NCBI GenBank assembly: GCA_002748665.1
Contig: PDTB01000015.1
Span: forward strand, 62,001-126,000
Direction of reading: 5' to 3'
Source of the DNA: Dethiosulfovibrio peptidovorans
GTDB taxonomy: Bacteria > Synergistota > Synergistia > Synergistales > Dethiosulfovibrionaceae
DNA length: 64,000 nucleotides
Positions 24,870 to 33,331 of this stretch are shown one piece after another (within the stretch, counting starts at the first letter, position 1; each line of letters opens with the position of its first letter). The notes under the pieces were generated by a model. The model was given only the letters and a program-made list of their open reading frames with translations, was not told the origin of the DNA and made no database searches. The position numbers and the translations under genes are program-made.

Positions 24870-26362
24870 GATGTACTCCTCCTTCCTCTACGGAGTGTCG
24901 GTCCAACTAGGGTCACTATGATGAGCCCCAGAAGAAAGATGGAAAGCGGACTCTGGCAAAAAAATGACCATTCCCCTCTCGAGAGCATCAGAGCTCGACG
25001 GAACTCCCCCTCTGCCATGGGACCAAGGATAACTCCGAGGATCATCGACGGGGTTGAAAAATCCCAGCGCTTCATCAAGTAGCCGACAACGCCGAAAAGG
25101 ATCATGACTCCCATGTCGAAGGAGTTATTTCTGATAGCATAACTCCCCACCACACAGAGGACCATGATGACCGGCGCCAGGAGGTCAGTGGAGACCTTTG
25201 TAATACGGGCCACGTGCTTGGCCGCACAGATACCCACCACGAACATCATGACGTTGGCGATGAAAAGCCCACACAGAAGGGCGTAGGAGACGTCGGCATG
25301 TTTCGTAAAGAGCTGAAGCCCCGGCTTGAGGCCGTGAATGAGGAGCCCTCCCAGAAAGATCGCCGAGACGGTATTCCCCGGGATACCCAACGTAAGCAGG
25401 GGGACAAGAGAGCCGCCTGTCACGCCGTTATTGGCCGACTCGGATGCTATGACGCCCTCGATAGTGCCCTGACCAAAACGCTCTGGATGTTTTGAAGCTC
25501 TCTTCGCCTCGTTGTACGAGATCGCACAGGCGATGCTCATACCAGCAGCAGGGATAATTCCCACCAAGGTCCCGAGAAAAGACGAACGGATGAAGTTAAA
25601 CCAATTGGCCTTGATATCGGCCAACCGAGGCAGAGCACTGTCCGAAAAAGTCGCGATATCCTGAACGATGGTCTTTCGTTTTTGAGCACCCAAGACCAGA
25701 ACCTGGCACATTGAGAAGAGGCCAATGACCAAGGGAATGATCGGAATGCCCTCGAAGAGGGAGACGTTGTCAAAGGTATACCGGTAGACCCCTGAGATCG
25801 TATCCACCCCCACGGTCGCCAGAAGGAGCCCCACGACGCCAGAGATCATCCCTTTGATTAAGGACCCCTTTGAGAACCCCACGATGATAGAGAGACCGAA
25901 GAGAGCTAGGTAGAAAATCTCCACCGGGCCGAACAGGAGGACGATCCGCGACAGGGGCGGCGCCAGAAGCAACAGGGCCAGGGCACTGAAGAGACCTCCG
26001 ATCAAGGAGGCAAAGGCACTCATCGCCAGGGCTCGGCCACCTTCCCCCTTTTTTGTCATCTCATACCCATCCAGCGTCGTGATCACCGCTGCTGGAGTTC
26101 CCGGCGTGTTGATCAGTATCGCCGATATCGAGCCCCCATACGTGGACCCACAATAGATGCTGATAAGAAAAATCATCCCTCCCGCCGGCGATAGAGAGTA
26201 GGTAAATGGGATAAAGAGGGCAATGCCCATGGTTGAGGTGAAACCTGGCAGGGCTCCAACCACGATCCCCGTAATCGTTCCAAGAAAACATAACAGCAAA
26301 TTCGCAGGAGCGATGGCGGTCAATGCACCATGTGCGAGGACAGAAGCTATATCTATATCCAC
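24866..26362 (-). CDS. tctA: TTT transporter large membrane subunit TctA
   Basis: 498 residues, about twelve membrane segments. GTITGIVGALPGFTS-like (here GTITGIVVGALPGFTSTMG), YCGSTYGGSISAILINTPGT and GTLVGIIPAAGMSIACAISY are hallmark TctA segments. GTG start with AAGGAGG upstream. Works with TctB and TctC; ligands in this family range from citrate to dicarboxylates and aromatic acids. Confidence 0.92.
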   Translation of the reverse strand: MDIDIASVLAHGALTAIAPANLLLCFLGTITGIVVGALPGFTSTMGIALFIPFTYSLSPAGGMIFLISIYCGSTYGGSISAILINTPGTPAAVITTLDGYEMTKKGEGGRALAMSAFASLIGGLFSALALLLLAPPLSRIVLLFGPVEIFYLALFGLSIIVGFSKGSLIKGMISGVVGLLLATVGVDTISGVYRYTFDNVSLFEGIPIIPLVIGLFSMCQVLVLGAQKRKTIVQDIATFSDSALPRLADIKANWFNFIRSSFLGTLVGIIPAAGMSIACAISYNEAKRASKHPERFGQGTIEGVIASESANNGVTGGSLVPLLTLGIPGNTVSAIFLGGLLIHGLKPGLQLFTKHADVSYALLCGLFIANVMMFVVGICAAKHVARITKVSTDLLAPVIMVLCVVGSYAIRNNSFDMGVMILFGVVGYLMKRWDFSTPSMILGVILGPMAEGEFRRALMLSRGEWSFFCQSPLSIFLLGLIIVTLVGPTLRRGRRSTS

Positions 26363-26380
26363 ACCAAGTCCTCCTTTGGT

Positions 26381-26827
26381 TTACAAACTCATACCCGCTA
26401 TGGTCAGGGTTGGCAGAGGCACCTTGAGCAAGAAACGGAAACCCAGATACACAGCAGTCACTATAACCCCTGAAACGAGGAAGGCCCTTCTCTTATGAGG
26501 ATAACCCAAAATCAAGGCTGTTACCGGACAAAACACCATGGAGGCAATCAAGAATCCAAAAAACCACACCGAGGGCACGTAGAGCAACGCAGAGCAGAGC
26601 ACGATGACAAATCGACGAGGCGAAGGACTATCTGAGCTCCTCCCTGCTCTGATCTTCTTCAGAACCGTGGCTCCGAGGAGAAAGGTGCTCAACACCAAAA
26701 GGATGTAGGCCAGGTACTGAGGATACCGCAAAGCGTCCTCGGTAAAATCTTTCGTGTCCAGAAGAAAATACGCCCCAAGGGCGTATAGAACAATAATGGG
26801 AAGGTACGCATCGAAAAAATTGGACAT
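26381..26827 (-). CDS. tctB: TTT transporter small membrane subunit TctB
   Basis: 148 residues, four hydrophobic segments, the size and topology of TctB (YLPIIVLYALGAYFLLDTKD at the N-terminus; GYPHKRRAFLVSGVIVTAVY near the end). TctB is poorly conserved, so the call rests largely on position between tctC and tctA, with an 18-base gap to tctA. Confidence 0.85.
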   Translation of the reverse strand: MSNFFDAYLPIIVLYALGAYFLLDTKDFTEDALRYPQYLAYILLVLSTFLLGATVLKKIRAGRSSDSPSPRRFVIVLCSALLYVPSVWFFGFLIASMVFCPVTALILGYPHKRRAFLVSGVIVTAVYLGFRFLLKVPLPTLTIAGMSL

Positions 26828-26851
26828 AGGTACATATCACCTCACAAGCAA

Positions 26852-26873
26852 GGGCGAAGCATAAGCTTCGCCC
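26852..26873 (-). repeat. 9-bp hairpin between tctC and tctB
   Basis: GGGCGAAGC (26852-26860) pairs with GCTTCGCCC (26865-26873), loop ATAA. There is no T run after it on the minus strand, which suggests an expression-balancing or stabilising hairpin below the binding-protein gene. Confidence 0.65.
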
Positions 26874-26885
26874 CTGGATCGTCCA

Positions 26886-27839
26886 TTACCAAGGATTGCT
26901 CTTCCACTGCTTCGAGAGATCCTTATCGATATCCTGAAGGAATGTGGTGTACTTCTCGGCGTTCATGTAGTGAACGGGCATCTGAAGTTGTTCGGCCTTG
27001 GCTTTGAACTCCGGGTCAGCGAGGGCTTTCTCGATGGCCGATTCGATTGCTTTGAGAGCATCCTTGGGGAAACCCTTGGGTGCGGCCACGCCCCTGAGAG
27101 CGATCTGGAGAAAGTCATATCCCTGCTCTTTGTAGGTTGGCACATCGGGAACGGTGGTATCCCGCTCTGGAGAACCGATGCCAAGAAGCCGAAGGTTGCC
27201 GTCCTGAAGGTAGGTATACGTCTCCGAGACATTCATCGCCACGGCATCCACATGTCCTCCCATAAGGGCCACCATACCTGGGGCAGAGCCGTCAAAGGGA
27301 ACCTTATTGAGGGTCACACTGTCCTGCTGTTCCAGTCGACTCAGGAGCATGGCCTCGGAGGTTCCAGGACCAGTGTACGCGATGGATACCGCATTGGTCT
27401 TCTTCTTTGCTGCAGTCATAAGGTCTTTGAGGGACTTGAACGGACTATCCGGCCTGACACCGATAACCCCCGGGTCCATGACAATATTGCCGATCAGGTC
27501 GAAATCTTCCAATGCATACTTACAGCCTTTGCGCTGGATGGGGATCATGAGAAAGGCAGGAGGATTAATGAAGCCTATGGTATATCCGTCCGGCTTTGCA
27601 TTGGCGATGGCGGTCCATCCGATCTCGCCGGAAGCCCCAGGCTTGTTGATGATGGCAAAGCTCTGGCCGAAATACTTTTCGGCGAACTTGAAGACCGTCC
27701 GGGCAGCGATGTCGGTTCCCCCACCGGGCTGGAAAGCGACAATAACCTCAACAGGCTTCTCTGGATACTGAGCCCAGAGAGGAGCAGCGCTCATACACAA
27801 AACAGCGATGGCAGCGACAATGTACAGACTTCTTTTCAC
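26886..27839 (-). CDS. tctC: TTT transporter periplasmic binding protein TctC (Bug family)
   Basis: 317 residues from a GTG start with AAAGGAGG upstream; signal peptide of about 23 (ends APLWAQ). YPEKPVEVIVAFQPGGGTDI followed by NKPGASGEIGW is the signature of Bug-type binding proteins. High-abundance component of the importer. Confidence 0.92.
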   Translation of the reverse strand: MKRSLYIVAAIAVLCMSAAPLWAQYPEKPVEVIVAFQPGGGTDIAARTVFKFAEKYFGQSFAIINKPGASGEIGWTAIANAKPDGYTIGFINPPAFLMIPIQRKGCKYALEDFDLIGNIVMDPGVIGVRPDSPFKSLKDLMTAAKKKTNAVSIAYTGPGTSEAMLLSRLEQQDSVTLNKVPFDGSAPGMVALMGGHVDAVAMNVSETYTYLQDGNLRLLGIGSPERDTTVPDVPTYKEQGYDFLQIALRGVAAPKGFPKDALKAIESAIEKALADPEFKAKAEQLQMPVHYMNAEKYTTFLQDIDKDLSKQWKSNPW

Positions 27840-27927
27840 GATGAACCTCCTTTTGTCAAAAAGAACATCTCTCCCAACATCCCACGTCTTTTCCCTCGGA
27901 TTCTACCCCTTCGACACCCCCCTCCTC

Positions 27928-29214
27928 TCAGTTGAGACGTTTAGACACGATATCGATGATAACGCCGTCGACGTCCTTCATTCCTTCGACGTTCAGAGCC
28001 ACAGCGTTTTCCACTGTTTTAGAGATATCGGACGGATCGACAACACCCTGGGCCCCCTTCAGACTATCTCCCGCTAAAACCACCATCGCAGCACAATACG
28101 CCTCAGCAGCCCCAGTGGAGACCTTGAGAGCACAGGTTTCCTTGGCTCCGTCGCAGACCATTCCCACCAAGTTGCCAAGGATGATCTCCATCGCCTTCGT
28201 CGATTGCTCGACGGAACCGCCGAGAAGGTGCGTGATCCCAGCTGCAGCTCCAGCTCCAGCCGCCACGGCACAGCCACAGACCGGACTGAGCCGCCCCATT
28301 CGGCTCTTGACAAAACTCGTGCTGAGATGGCTGAAGGCTAAGGCCTCGGCGATCTCCTCCCGGGATTTCTTGTGAAACACGCCGGCCACATAGACCGGCA
28401 GGATCGCCGTGATACCGTGGTTGCCGCTGCCAGCACTGCTCATAACCGGAAGCGGAGCCCCATCCATCCTGGCATCCGAGGCTGCGGCAGAAAACGACCG
28501 AATCTGAGCCGCCAGATCCCGCTCAAACAGATCACCCGACATACGCCGAATATTCTTGCCGAAGTTCAGTCCGACATCGTTTTTCAGTCCGTAATCGGCG
28601 ATGGCCATGTTCATGTCTACCCCTGCCATGAGGACATCCCTGTCTTCCTCATCCAACGTATCGACAAGCGCGACGAGAGAGTCATAATCCATGGATGAGA
28701 CCTGAGCAGAGACTGACGGCGTCGATGCTGTCTGGGACTCAGATGTTTTTTGAAAGACGTTGGCCCCGTCTTTGTCGACAGAGACGATATTCGTGTGACT
28801 CCCTTGAATGACGCAACGAGCCTGATGATCCTCAGAAAAGACATCGGCCAAGACGTAGACACCATGCTTCGTCATGTCAGCCTCAAGGGAGACCGCTCCC
28901 CGCTCTACCATAGCCTGAGCATCTTGAATATCTCTATCCGAGACCTCCCGCAGCACCTCCAGACCATACTCCGATTTGCCGCAGCTGGCACCCAAGGCCG
29001 CCGCTATAACGTTTCCCCGAAGTCCTCCCGTTCCAGGTATACCTACGGCAACTCCGTTTTTGAAAATGCTGTCACTGACCACCACGTCGATGGAGTTCAC
29101 CGGTTGAGCCAATTCCTCAGCTGCCCGGGCCACAGCCAATGCCACGGCACCGGGCTCGGTACAGCCAAGTGCTGGCTTTACTTCCTGCGCAAGAAATTCT
29201 TTAATGGTAAACAT
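27928..29214 (-). CDS. cyuA: L-cysteine desulfidase (CyuA/UPF0597, serine dehydratase-like)
   Basis: 428 residues. KPALGCTEPGAVALAVARAA at the N-terminus is the family motif with the first conserved Cys (residue 18); further cysteines in PVCGCAVAAGAGAAAG and MVCDGAKETCALKV are positioned to hold an iron-sulfur cluster. Family enzymes break L-cysteine to pyruvate, ammonia and sulfide. It is first in the operon with tctCBA and the opine-dehydrogenase homologue, separated by 88 bases. Sulfide production would fit this phylum. A related amino-acid lyase activity cannot be excluded. Confidence 0.83.
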   Translation of the reverse strand: MFTIKEFLAQEVKPALGCTEPGAVALAVARAAEELAQPVNSIDVVVSDSIFKNGVAVGIPGTGGLRGNVIAAALGASCGKSEYGLEVLREVSDRDIQDAQAMVERGAVSLEADMTKHGVYVLADVFSEDHQARCVIQGSHTNIVSVDKDGANVFQKTSESQTASTPSVSAQVSSMDYDSLVALVDTLDEEDRDVLMAGVDMNMAIADYGLKNDVGLNFGKNIRRMSGDLFERDLAAQIRSFSAAASDARMDGAPLPVMSSAGSGNHGITAILPVYVAGVFHKKSREEIAEALAFSHLSTSFVKSRMGRLSPVCGCAVAAGAGAAAGITHLLGGSVEQSTKAMEIILGNLVGMVCDGAKETCALKVSTGAAEAYCAAMVVLAGDSLKGAQGVVDPSDISKTVENAVALNVEGMKDVDGVIIDIVSKRLN

Positions 29215-29238
29215 GGGCGCTCCCCCTCCGATACAGGT

Positions 29239-29277
29239 TGATATATGAGATTATATATCATTTTTTATGCACAACAA
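29239..29277 (-). promoter_or_regulatory. promoter with overlapping palindrome, cysteine desulfidase/TTT operon
   Basis: Minus-strand TTGTTG (29272-29277), 16-base spacer, TATAAT (29250-29255). TGATATAT and ATATATCA (29239-29246, 29253-29260) form an inverted repeat covering the -10, a natural repressor site. The nearby GntR regulator is the obvious candidate. Confidence 0.65.
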
Positions 29278-29286
29278 GGGTTTTTC

Positions 29287-29300
29287 CTCCTCATGAGGAG
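29287..29300. promoter_or_regulatory. 14-base perfect palindrome in divergent intergenic region
   Basis: CTCCTCATGAGGAG lies between the cyuA promoter and a plus-strand TTGACA (29344) / TACAAT (29375) region that probably begins the dipeptide operon. It may be an operator, or chance. Confidence 0.3.
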
Positions 29301-29447
29301 AGAAAGACAACAGCACTGTGCCTTGTAACCATGACAGTTGAGGTTGACAGCGTTTTTTTGCCGTGGTAAAGGTGTACAATAATTTCGGATGTTCGTTTTG
29401 GGGGCAACCTAAACTCCGTGAGGGGGAATATCAAGGGAGGGGTCGTA

Positions 29448-30371
29448 TTGATTCGGTATATTGTAAAGAGAGTCGTCCTACTGATTCCGGTACTTCTCAG
29501 CGTCATGATCATTCTTTTCACAATTTTATATTTTACACCTGGTGATCCAGCCCGTATCGCACTGGGCCAGGAGGTCTCCCCAGAGGCCATCCAATCCTTT
29601 CGAGCAGAGCATGGCCTGGATCAACCCTACTTTGTTCAGCTGGGACGATACCTGTACGGTGCTGTGTTTCATGGCGATCTCGGGTATTCCTTCGTCATGA
29701 AGAGCTCGGTAAGTTCCGAGCTCGCTAACAGGATCCCCACAACCATGAAGCTGGCCTTCTGGGCCGTAGTTTTCAGCACACTGGTGGGAATCCCTATGGG
29801 GGTCATATGTGCCGTCAGGCAGTACTCCCTTCTGGACAGCGTAGTAACGTTGATTACCCTGCTGGGGATCTCTATGCCCACGTTCTGGACGGGGTTGTTA
29901 TTCATCGTGGCATTCAGCGTCAAACTCGGCTGGCTGCCCTCAATGGGCTTCAGCTCAGTGAGCGAGATGATCCTCCCCATTCTGACCCTTTCAGGCTCGT
30001 CGGTCGCGATCATCGCCAGAATCACCCGATCGAGTATGCTTGAAGTCGTCAGATCCGATTACGTGCGAACCGCTCGGGCTAAGGGACAGAAGGAAAGCTC
30101 TGTCATATTCCGACATGCTCTTCCAAACGCGATGATCCCCATCATGACGATCATCAGCATGCAATTCGGGATGCTCCTCGGAGGTTCCATCATCACCGAA
30201 GCCATCTTCTCCATATCAGGGGTGGGCCGTCTGCTGCTGGAGGCTATCAACATGAGGGACTATCCTATCATTCAGGGGGCCGTCCTTTTCATCTCGGTGT
30301 CCTTCTGCCTCATCAACCTCGCGGTCGATATTCTGTACGCCTTCGTCGATCCGAGAATTCACGTGAGATAA
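29448..30371 (+). CDS. dppB: dipeptide/oligopeptide ABC importer permease 1
   Basis: 307 residues with six membrane segments. The family start LIRYIVKRVVLLIPVLLSVM, then GDPARIALG.. and the EAA-like loop YVRTARAKGQKESSVIFRHA are clear. I take TTG 29448 as start because AAGGGAGG is seven bases upstream; the GTG at 29418 has no ribosome site. First gene of a seven-gene peptide-use operon running to 37300. Confidence 0.9.
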   Translation: MIRYIVKRVVLLIPVLLSVMIILFTILYFTPGDPARIALGQEVSPEAIQSFRAEHGLDQPYFVQLGRYLYGAVFHGDLGYSFVMKSSVSSELANRIPTTMKLAFWAVVFSTLVGIPMGVICAVRQYSLLDSVVTLITLLGISMPTFWTGLLFIVAFSVKLGWLPSMGFSSVSEMILPILTLSGSSVAIIARITRSSMLEVVRSDYVRTARAKGQKESSVIFRHALPNAMIPIMTIISMQFGMLLGGSIITEAIFSISGVGRLLLEAINMRDYPIIQGAVLFISVSFCLINLAVDILYAFVDPRIHVR

Positions 30372-30383
30372 AGGGGACTCAAA

Positions 30384-31241
30384 ATGGCACTGCTTAAGAG
30401 TAATTCTCTATGGCGATACACCCTCATTCGGCTTCGACGAAACTATCTCGCCGTCTTCGGTGTTTTCGTCCTTCTTACCCTCATTCTTGTCTCCATCTTT
30501 GCCGAACAGGTAGCCCCTTACGGGTACGCCGAGCAGGACTACACCATGATCCGAAAGGGGCCATCGGCCCAACACATCCTGGGGACCGACGAGTTTGGTC
30601 GAGATGTCTTCAGTCGTCTCGTATACGGTTCCAGAGTCTCCCTGCAGGTCGGGTTGGTCGCTGTCTCCATCTCCCTCCTCGCAGGGGGAGCCATTGGAGC
30701 TGTGGCTGGATACTTCAGCGGACGGATGGATAACATTCTCATGCGCATTATGGACGTTCAGCTTGCCATACCGACGATCCTCCTGGCCATCGTCATCTCG
30801 TCAGTCCTTGGACCGGGACTCTTCAACCTCATGGTTGCAGTGGGTATTACGTCCATCCCGCGATTCGCTCGCCTCATGAGGGCTTCTGTCCTCTCCATAA
30901 AGGAGATGGAGTTCATTGAAGCCGCTCGAGCCATGGGAGCCAGCCATCTTCGTATTATCCTCCTCTACATCCTCCCCAACTGTATGGCCCCCCTGATCGT
31001 TCAATCTACTCTGAGCGTGGCCAACGCGATACTGTTTGCTGCGACCCTCAGTTTCCTGGGGCTTGGCGTTCAGCCTCCATTCCCCGAATGGGGGGGAATG
31101 CTCTCAGCAGCCAGACCCTACCTTCGGAGTAACGCCTACCTCAGCGTTTTCCCTGGATTGGCGATCATGATCACTATCCTAGCTCTGAATTTCCTGGGCG
31201 ACGGTTTACGGGATGCCTTAGATCCCAAACAAAAACGGTAA
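30384..31241 (+). CDS. dppC: dipeptide/oligopeptide ABC importer permease 2
   Basis: 285 residues, six membrane segments, with the N-terminal cytoplasmic LIRLRRNYLAVFGVFVLLTL and the periplasmic HILGTDEFGRDVFSRLVYGS motif shared by DppC proteins. The EAA-like loop is EAARAMGASHLRIILLYILP. Twelve-base gap after dppB. Confidence 0.92.
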   Translation: MALLKSNSLWRYTLIRLRRNYLAVFGVFVLLTLILVSIFAEQVAPYGYAEQDYTMIRKGPSAQHILGTDEFGRDVFSRLVYGSRVSLQVGLVAVSISLLAGGAIGAVAGYFSGRMDNILMRIMDVQLAIPTILLAIVISSVLGPGLFNLMVAVGITSIPRFARLMRASVLSIKEMEFIEAARAMGASHLRIILLYILPNCMAPLIVQSTLSVANAILFAATLSFLGLGVQPPFPEWGGMLSAARPYLRSNAYLSVFPGLAIMITILALNFLGDGLRDALDPKQKR

Positions 31242-31256
31242 GGCGGTGTAGATCCG

Positions 31257-32258
31257 ATGGGAAAAACATCCAATAGACCGCTTTTGGATATTCGAGAGCT
31301 CTCCGTCCGGTTTGAGACTGACTCGGGTATCGTCCATGCGGTAAACGACCTCAACCTGACCCTGCAATCAGGAAAGGCCCTGGGTTTCGTTGGTGAAACC
31401 GGTGCTGGAAAGACAACGACGGCCCTCGCTGTACTTCAGCTTATACAGAGCCCCCCGGGAGTCATTGAAAAAGGGGAGATCTACTTCGAGGGACAGGACA
31501 TACTGAGGATGAGCGAGCTGGAGCGACGACAAATGAGGGGGAGCCAGATATCCATGATCTTTCAGGACCCCATGACCTCCCTCAACCCCATTATGACCGT
31601 CGAGGATCAAATCATGGAGATGTTGTCCCTTCACGCCAGCGAGGGCGTCAAAGTGCGGCTGGAGCAAGCCCACGAGATGCTGAGCTTGGTTGGGATCCAA
31701 CCAGATCGGGGTAAAGAATATCCCCATCAATTCTCCGGCGGAATGCGCCAGAGGGTTGGTATCGCCATCGCCCTGGCCTGCAAGCCTGCCTTGCTCATCG
31801 CCGACGAGCCGACTACAGCTCTGGATGTAACTATTCAAGCTCAGGTCATCGACCTTATAAAAAACCTTCAGAAGAAGGTCAACACGTCCCTTCTCCTGAT
31901 CACCCATGATCTGGGAATCGTAGCGGAAATCTGCGATGATGTCGCCATCATGTATGCTGGACGATTGGTGGAGTACGGTCCAATTTGTACACTTTATGAA
32001 AACCCCCTTCACCCCTATACCCAAGGGCTTTTCGACGCCGTTCCGCGTTTGGACAGCACCCCGGGAGGCCGCCTGAGCGTTATTCCCGGCCGTATGCCGG
32101 ACCCCACGGACCTTCCTACGGGATGTCGATTTTCACCTCGGTGTTTCTGGGCCAAGGAGATCTGCCACAATACTCCTTGTGGGATGAGGGAGTATGAGCC
32201 CAACCATTTTGTGGATTGCTACTTCCCTATTAACAGGAAAGAGGGGACTTCTCCATGA
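31257..32258 (+). CDS. dppD: dipeptide/oligopeptide ABC importer ATPase 1
   Basis: 333 residues. Walker [10 protein letters not shown] (about 44-52), the Q-loop [14 protein letters not shown], signature [15 protein letters not shown], Walker [13 protein letters not shown], and the C-terminal oligopeptide-ATPase extension with [15 protein letters not shown]. Canonical LSGG-type signature (FSGGM), unlike its partner. Overlaps dppF by ATGA. Confidence 0.92.
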   Translation: MGKTSNRPLLDIRELSVRFETDSGIVHAVNDLNLTLQSGKALGFVGETGAGKTTTALAVLQLIQSPPGVIEKGEIYFEGQDILRMSELERRQMRGSQISMIFQDPMTSLNPIMTVEDQIMEMLSLHASEGVKVRLEQAHEMLSLVGIQPDRGKEYPHQFSGGMRQRVGIAIALACKPALLIADEPTTALDVTIQAQVIDLIKNLQKKVNTSLLLITHDLGIVAEICDDVAIMYAGRLVEYGPICTLYENPLHPYTQGLFDAVPRLDSTPGGRLSVIPGRMPDPTDLPTGCRFSPRCFWAKEICHNTPCGMREYEPNHFVDCYFPINRKEGTSP

Positions 32259-33232
32259 ATCCTGCAGAAACTCGCACGATTGACCTTATTCAAATCAGAG
32301 CACTGAAGAAACACTTCCCCGTTGCAGGAGGTCTTTTGCACGCCGTGGATGATGTCTCCCTCGCCATCAAGAAAGGGAGTACTCTGGGCCTCGTAGGTGA
32401 ATCAGGTTGTGGAAAATCGACCCTTGGACGAGTGGTCATTGGCTTGCTTAACGCCACCGCAGGGGAAGTCCTCTTCGACGGACAGAACGTCCTGAATATG
32501 TCCACTCAAGAACTGAAGGAATTTCGGCGTCATGCCCAGATCGTCTTCCAGGACCCCTTCTCCTCATTGAACCCCAGGATGTCGGTCTACCAGCTGATCG
32601 CCGAGCCCTTACTGATCAACAAGGTCTTTAACACAAACCAGAAGGTCGTGGTCAAAGTCCAGGAACTCATGGAGACCGTCGGCCTGGCCGAAAGGCTGAT
32701 CACATCCTTTCCCCACGAGCTTGACGGCGGTCGTCGTCAGAGAATTGGCGTCGCACGAGCCCTTGCTCTTGACCCCGACTTTATCGTCCTGGACGAGCCT
32801 GTCTCCGCCTTGGACGTCTCCATCCAGGCCCAGATATTAAATCTCCTTGCCGATCTGAAGGAGCAGCGAGGGTACACCTATCTTTTCATCTCCCATAACC
32901 TGAGCGTGGTGCGCTACGTCTCTGACGAGGTGGCCGTCATGTACCTTGGTCAGGTGGTCGAAAAGGCCCCCAACGTGGAACTTTTCCAAAAGCCGATTCA
33001 TCCCTATACCCAGGCTCTTCTCTCCGCCGTTCCAACTATTGAGGTCGGACGTGACAAGGGCCGCATCATCCTTGAGGGAGACGTCCCAAGCCCCATAAAC
33101 CCTCCCGACGGTTGTCGCTTCGCTCCTCGCTGCCGCTATAGGCAGGAGAGCTGTACCGAGGCAACACCTACTTTGCAAGAGATTGACCAACGTCACTACG
33201 TGCGGTGTCATCGTTCCGGTGAACTGGTCTAG
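32255..33232 (+). CDS. dppF: dipeptide/oligopeptide ABC importer ATPase 2, variant signature
   Basis: 325 residues. Walker [10 protein letters not shown] (48-56), Q-loop VFQDPFSSLNPRM, Walker [13 protein letters not shown] (about 176-187), C-terminal GCRFAPRCRYRQESC. The ABC signature is LDGGR (156-160) rather than LSGGQ; the Ser that contacts ATP gamma-phosphate is Asp. Since DppD keeps a normal motif, the pair should have one consensus and one degenerate ATP site. Confidence 0.9.
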   Translation: MNPAETRTIDLIQIRALKKHFPVAGGLLHAVDDVSLAIKKGSTLGLVGESGCGKSTLGRVVIGLLNATAGEVLFDGQNVLNMSTQELKEFRRHAQIVFQDPFSSLNPRMSVYQLIAEPLLINKVFNTNQKVVVKVQELMETVGLAERLITSFPHELDGGRRQRIGVARALALDPDFIVLDEPVSALDVSIQAQILNLLADLKEQRGYTYLFISHNLSVVRYVSDEVAVMYLGQVVEKAPNVELFQKPIHPYTQALLSAVPTIEVGRDKGRIILEGDVPSPINPPDGCRFAPRCRYRQESCTEATPTLQEIDQRHYVRCHRSGELV

Positions 33233-33331
33233 AAGGGGGGCGAGAGATGAGATAACCGCTGTTGGTAGAACAAGCATACATAGCCTATGAAGACAGGTCT
33301 GTGTGGTTGATGAGTGGAGGTGCGTTTTGTG

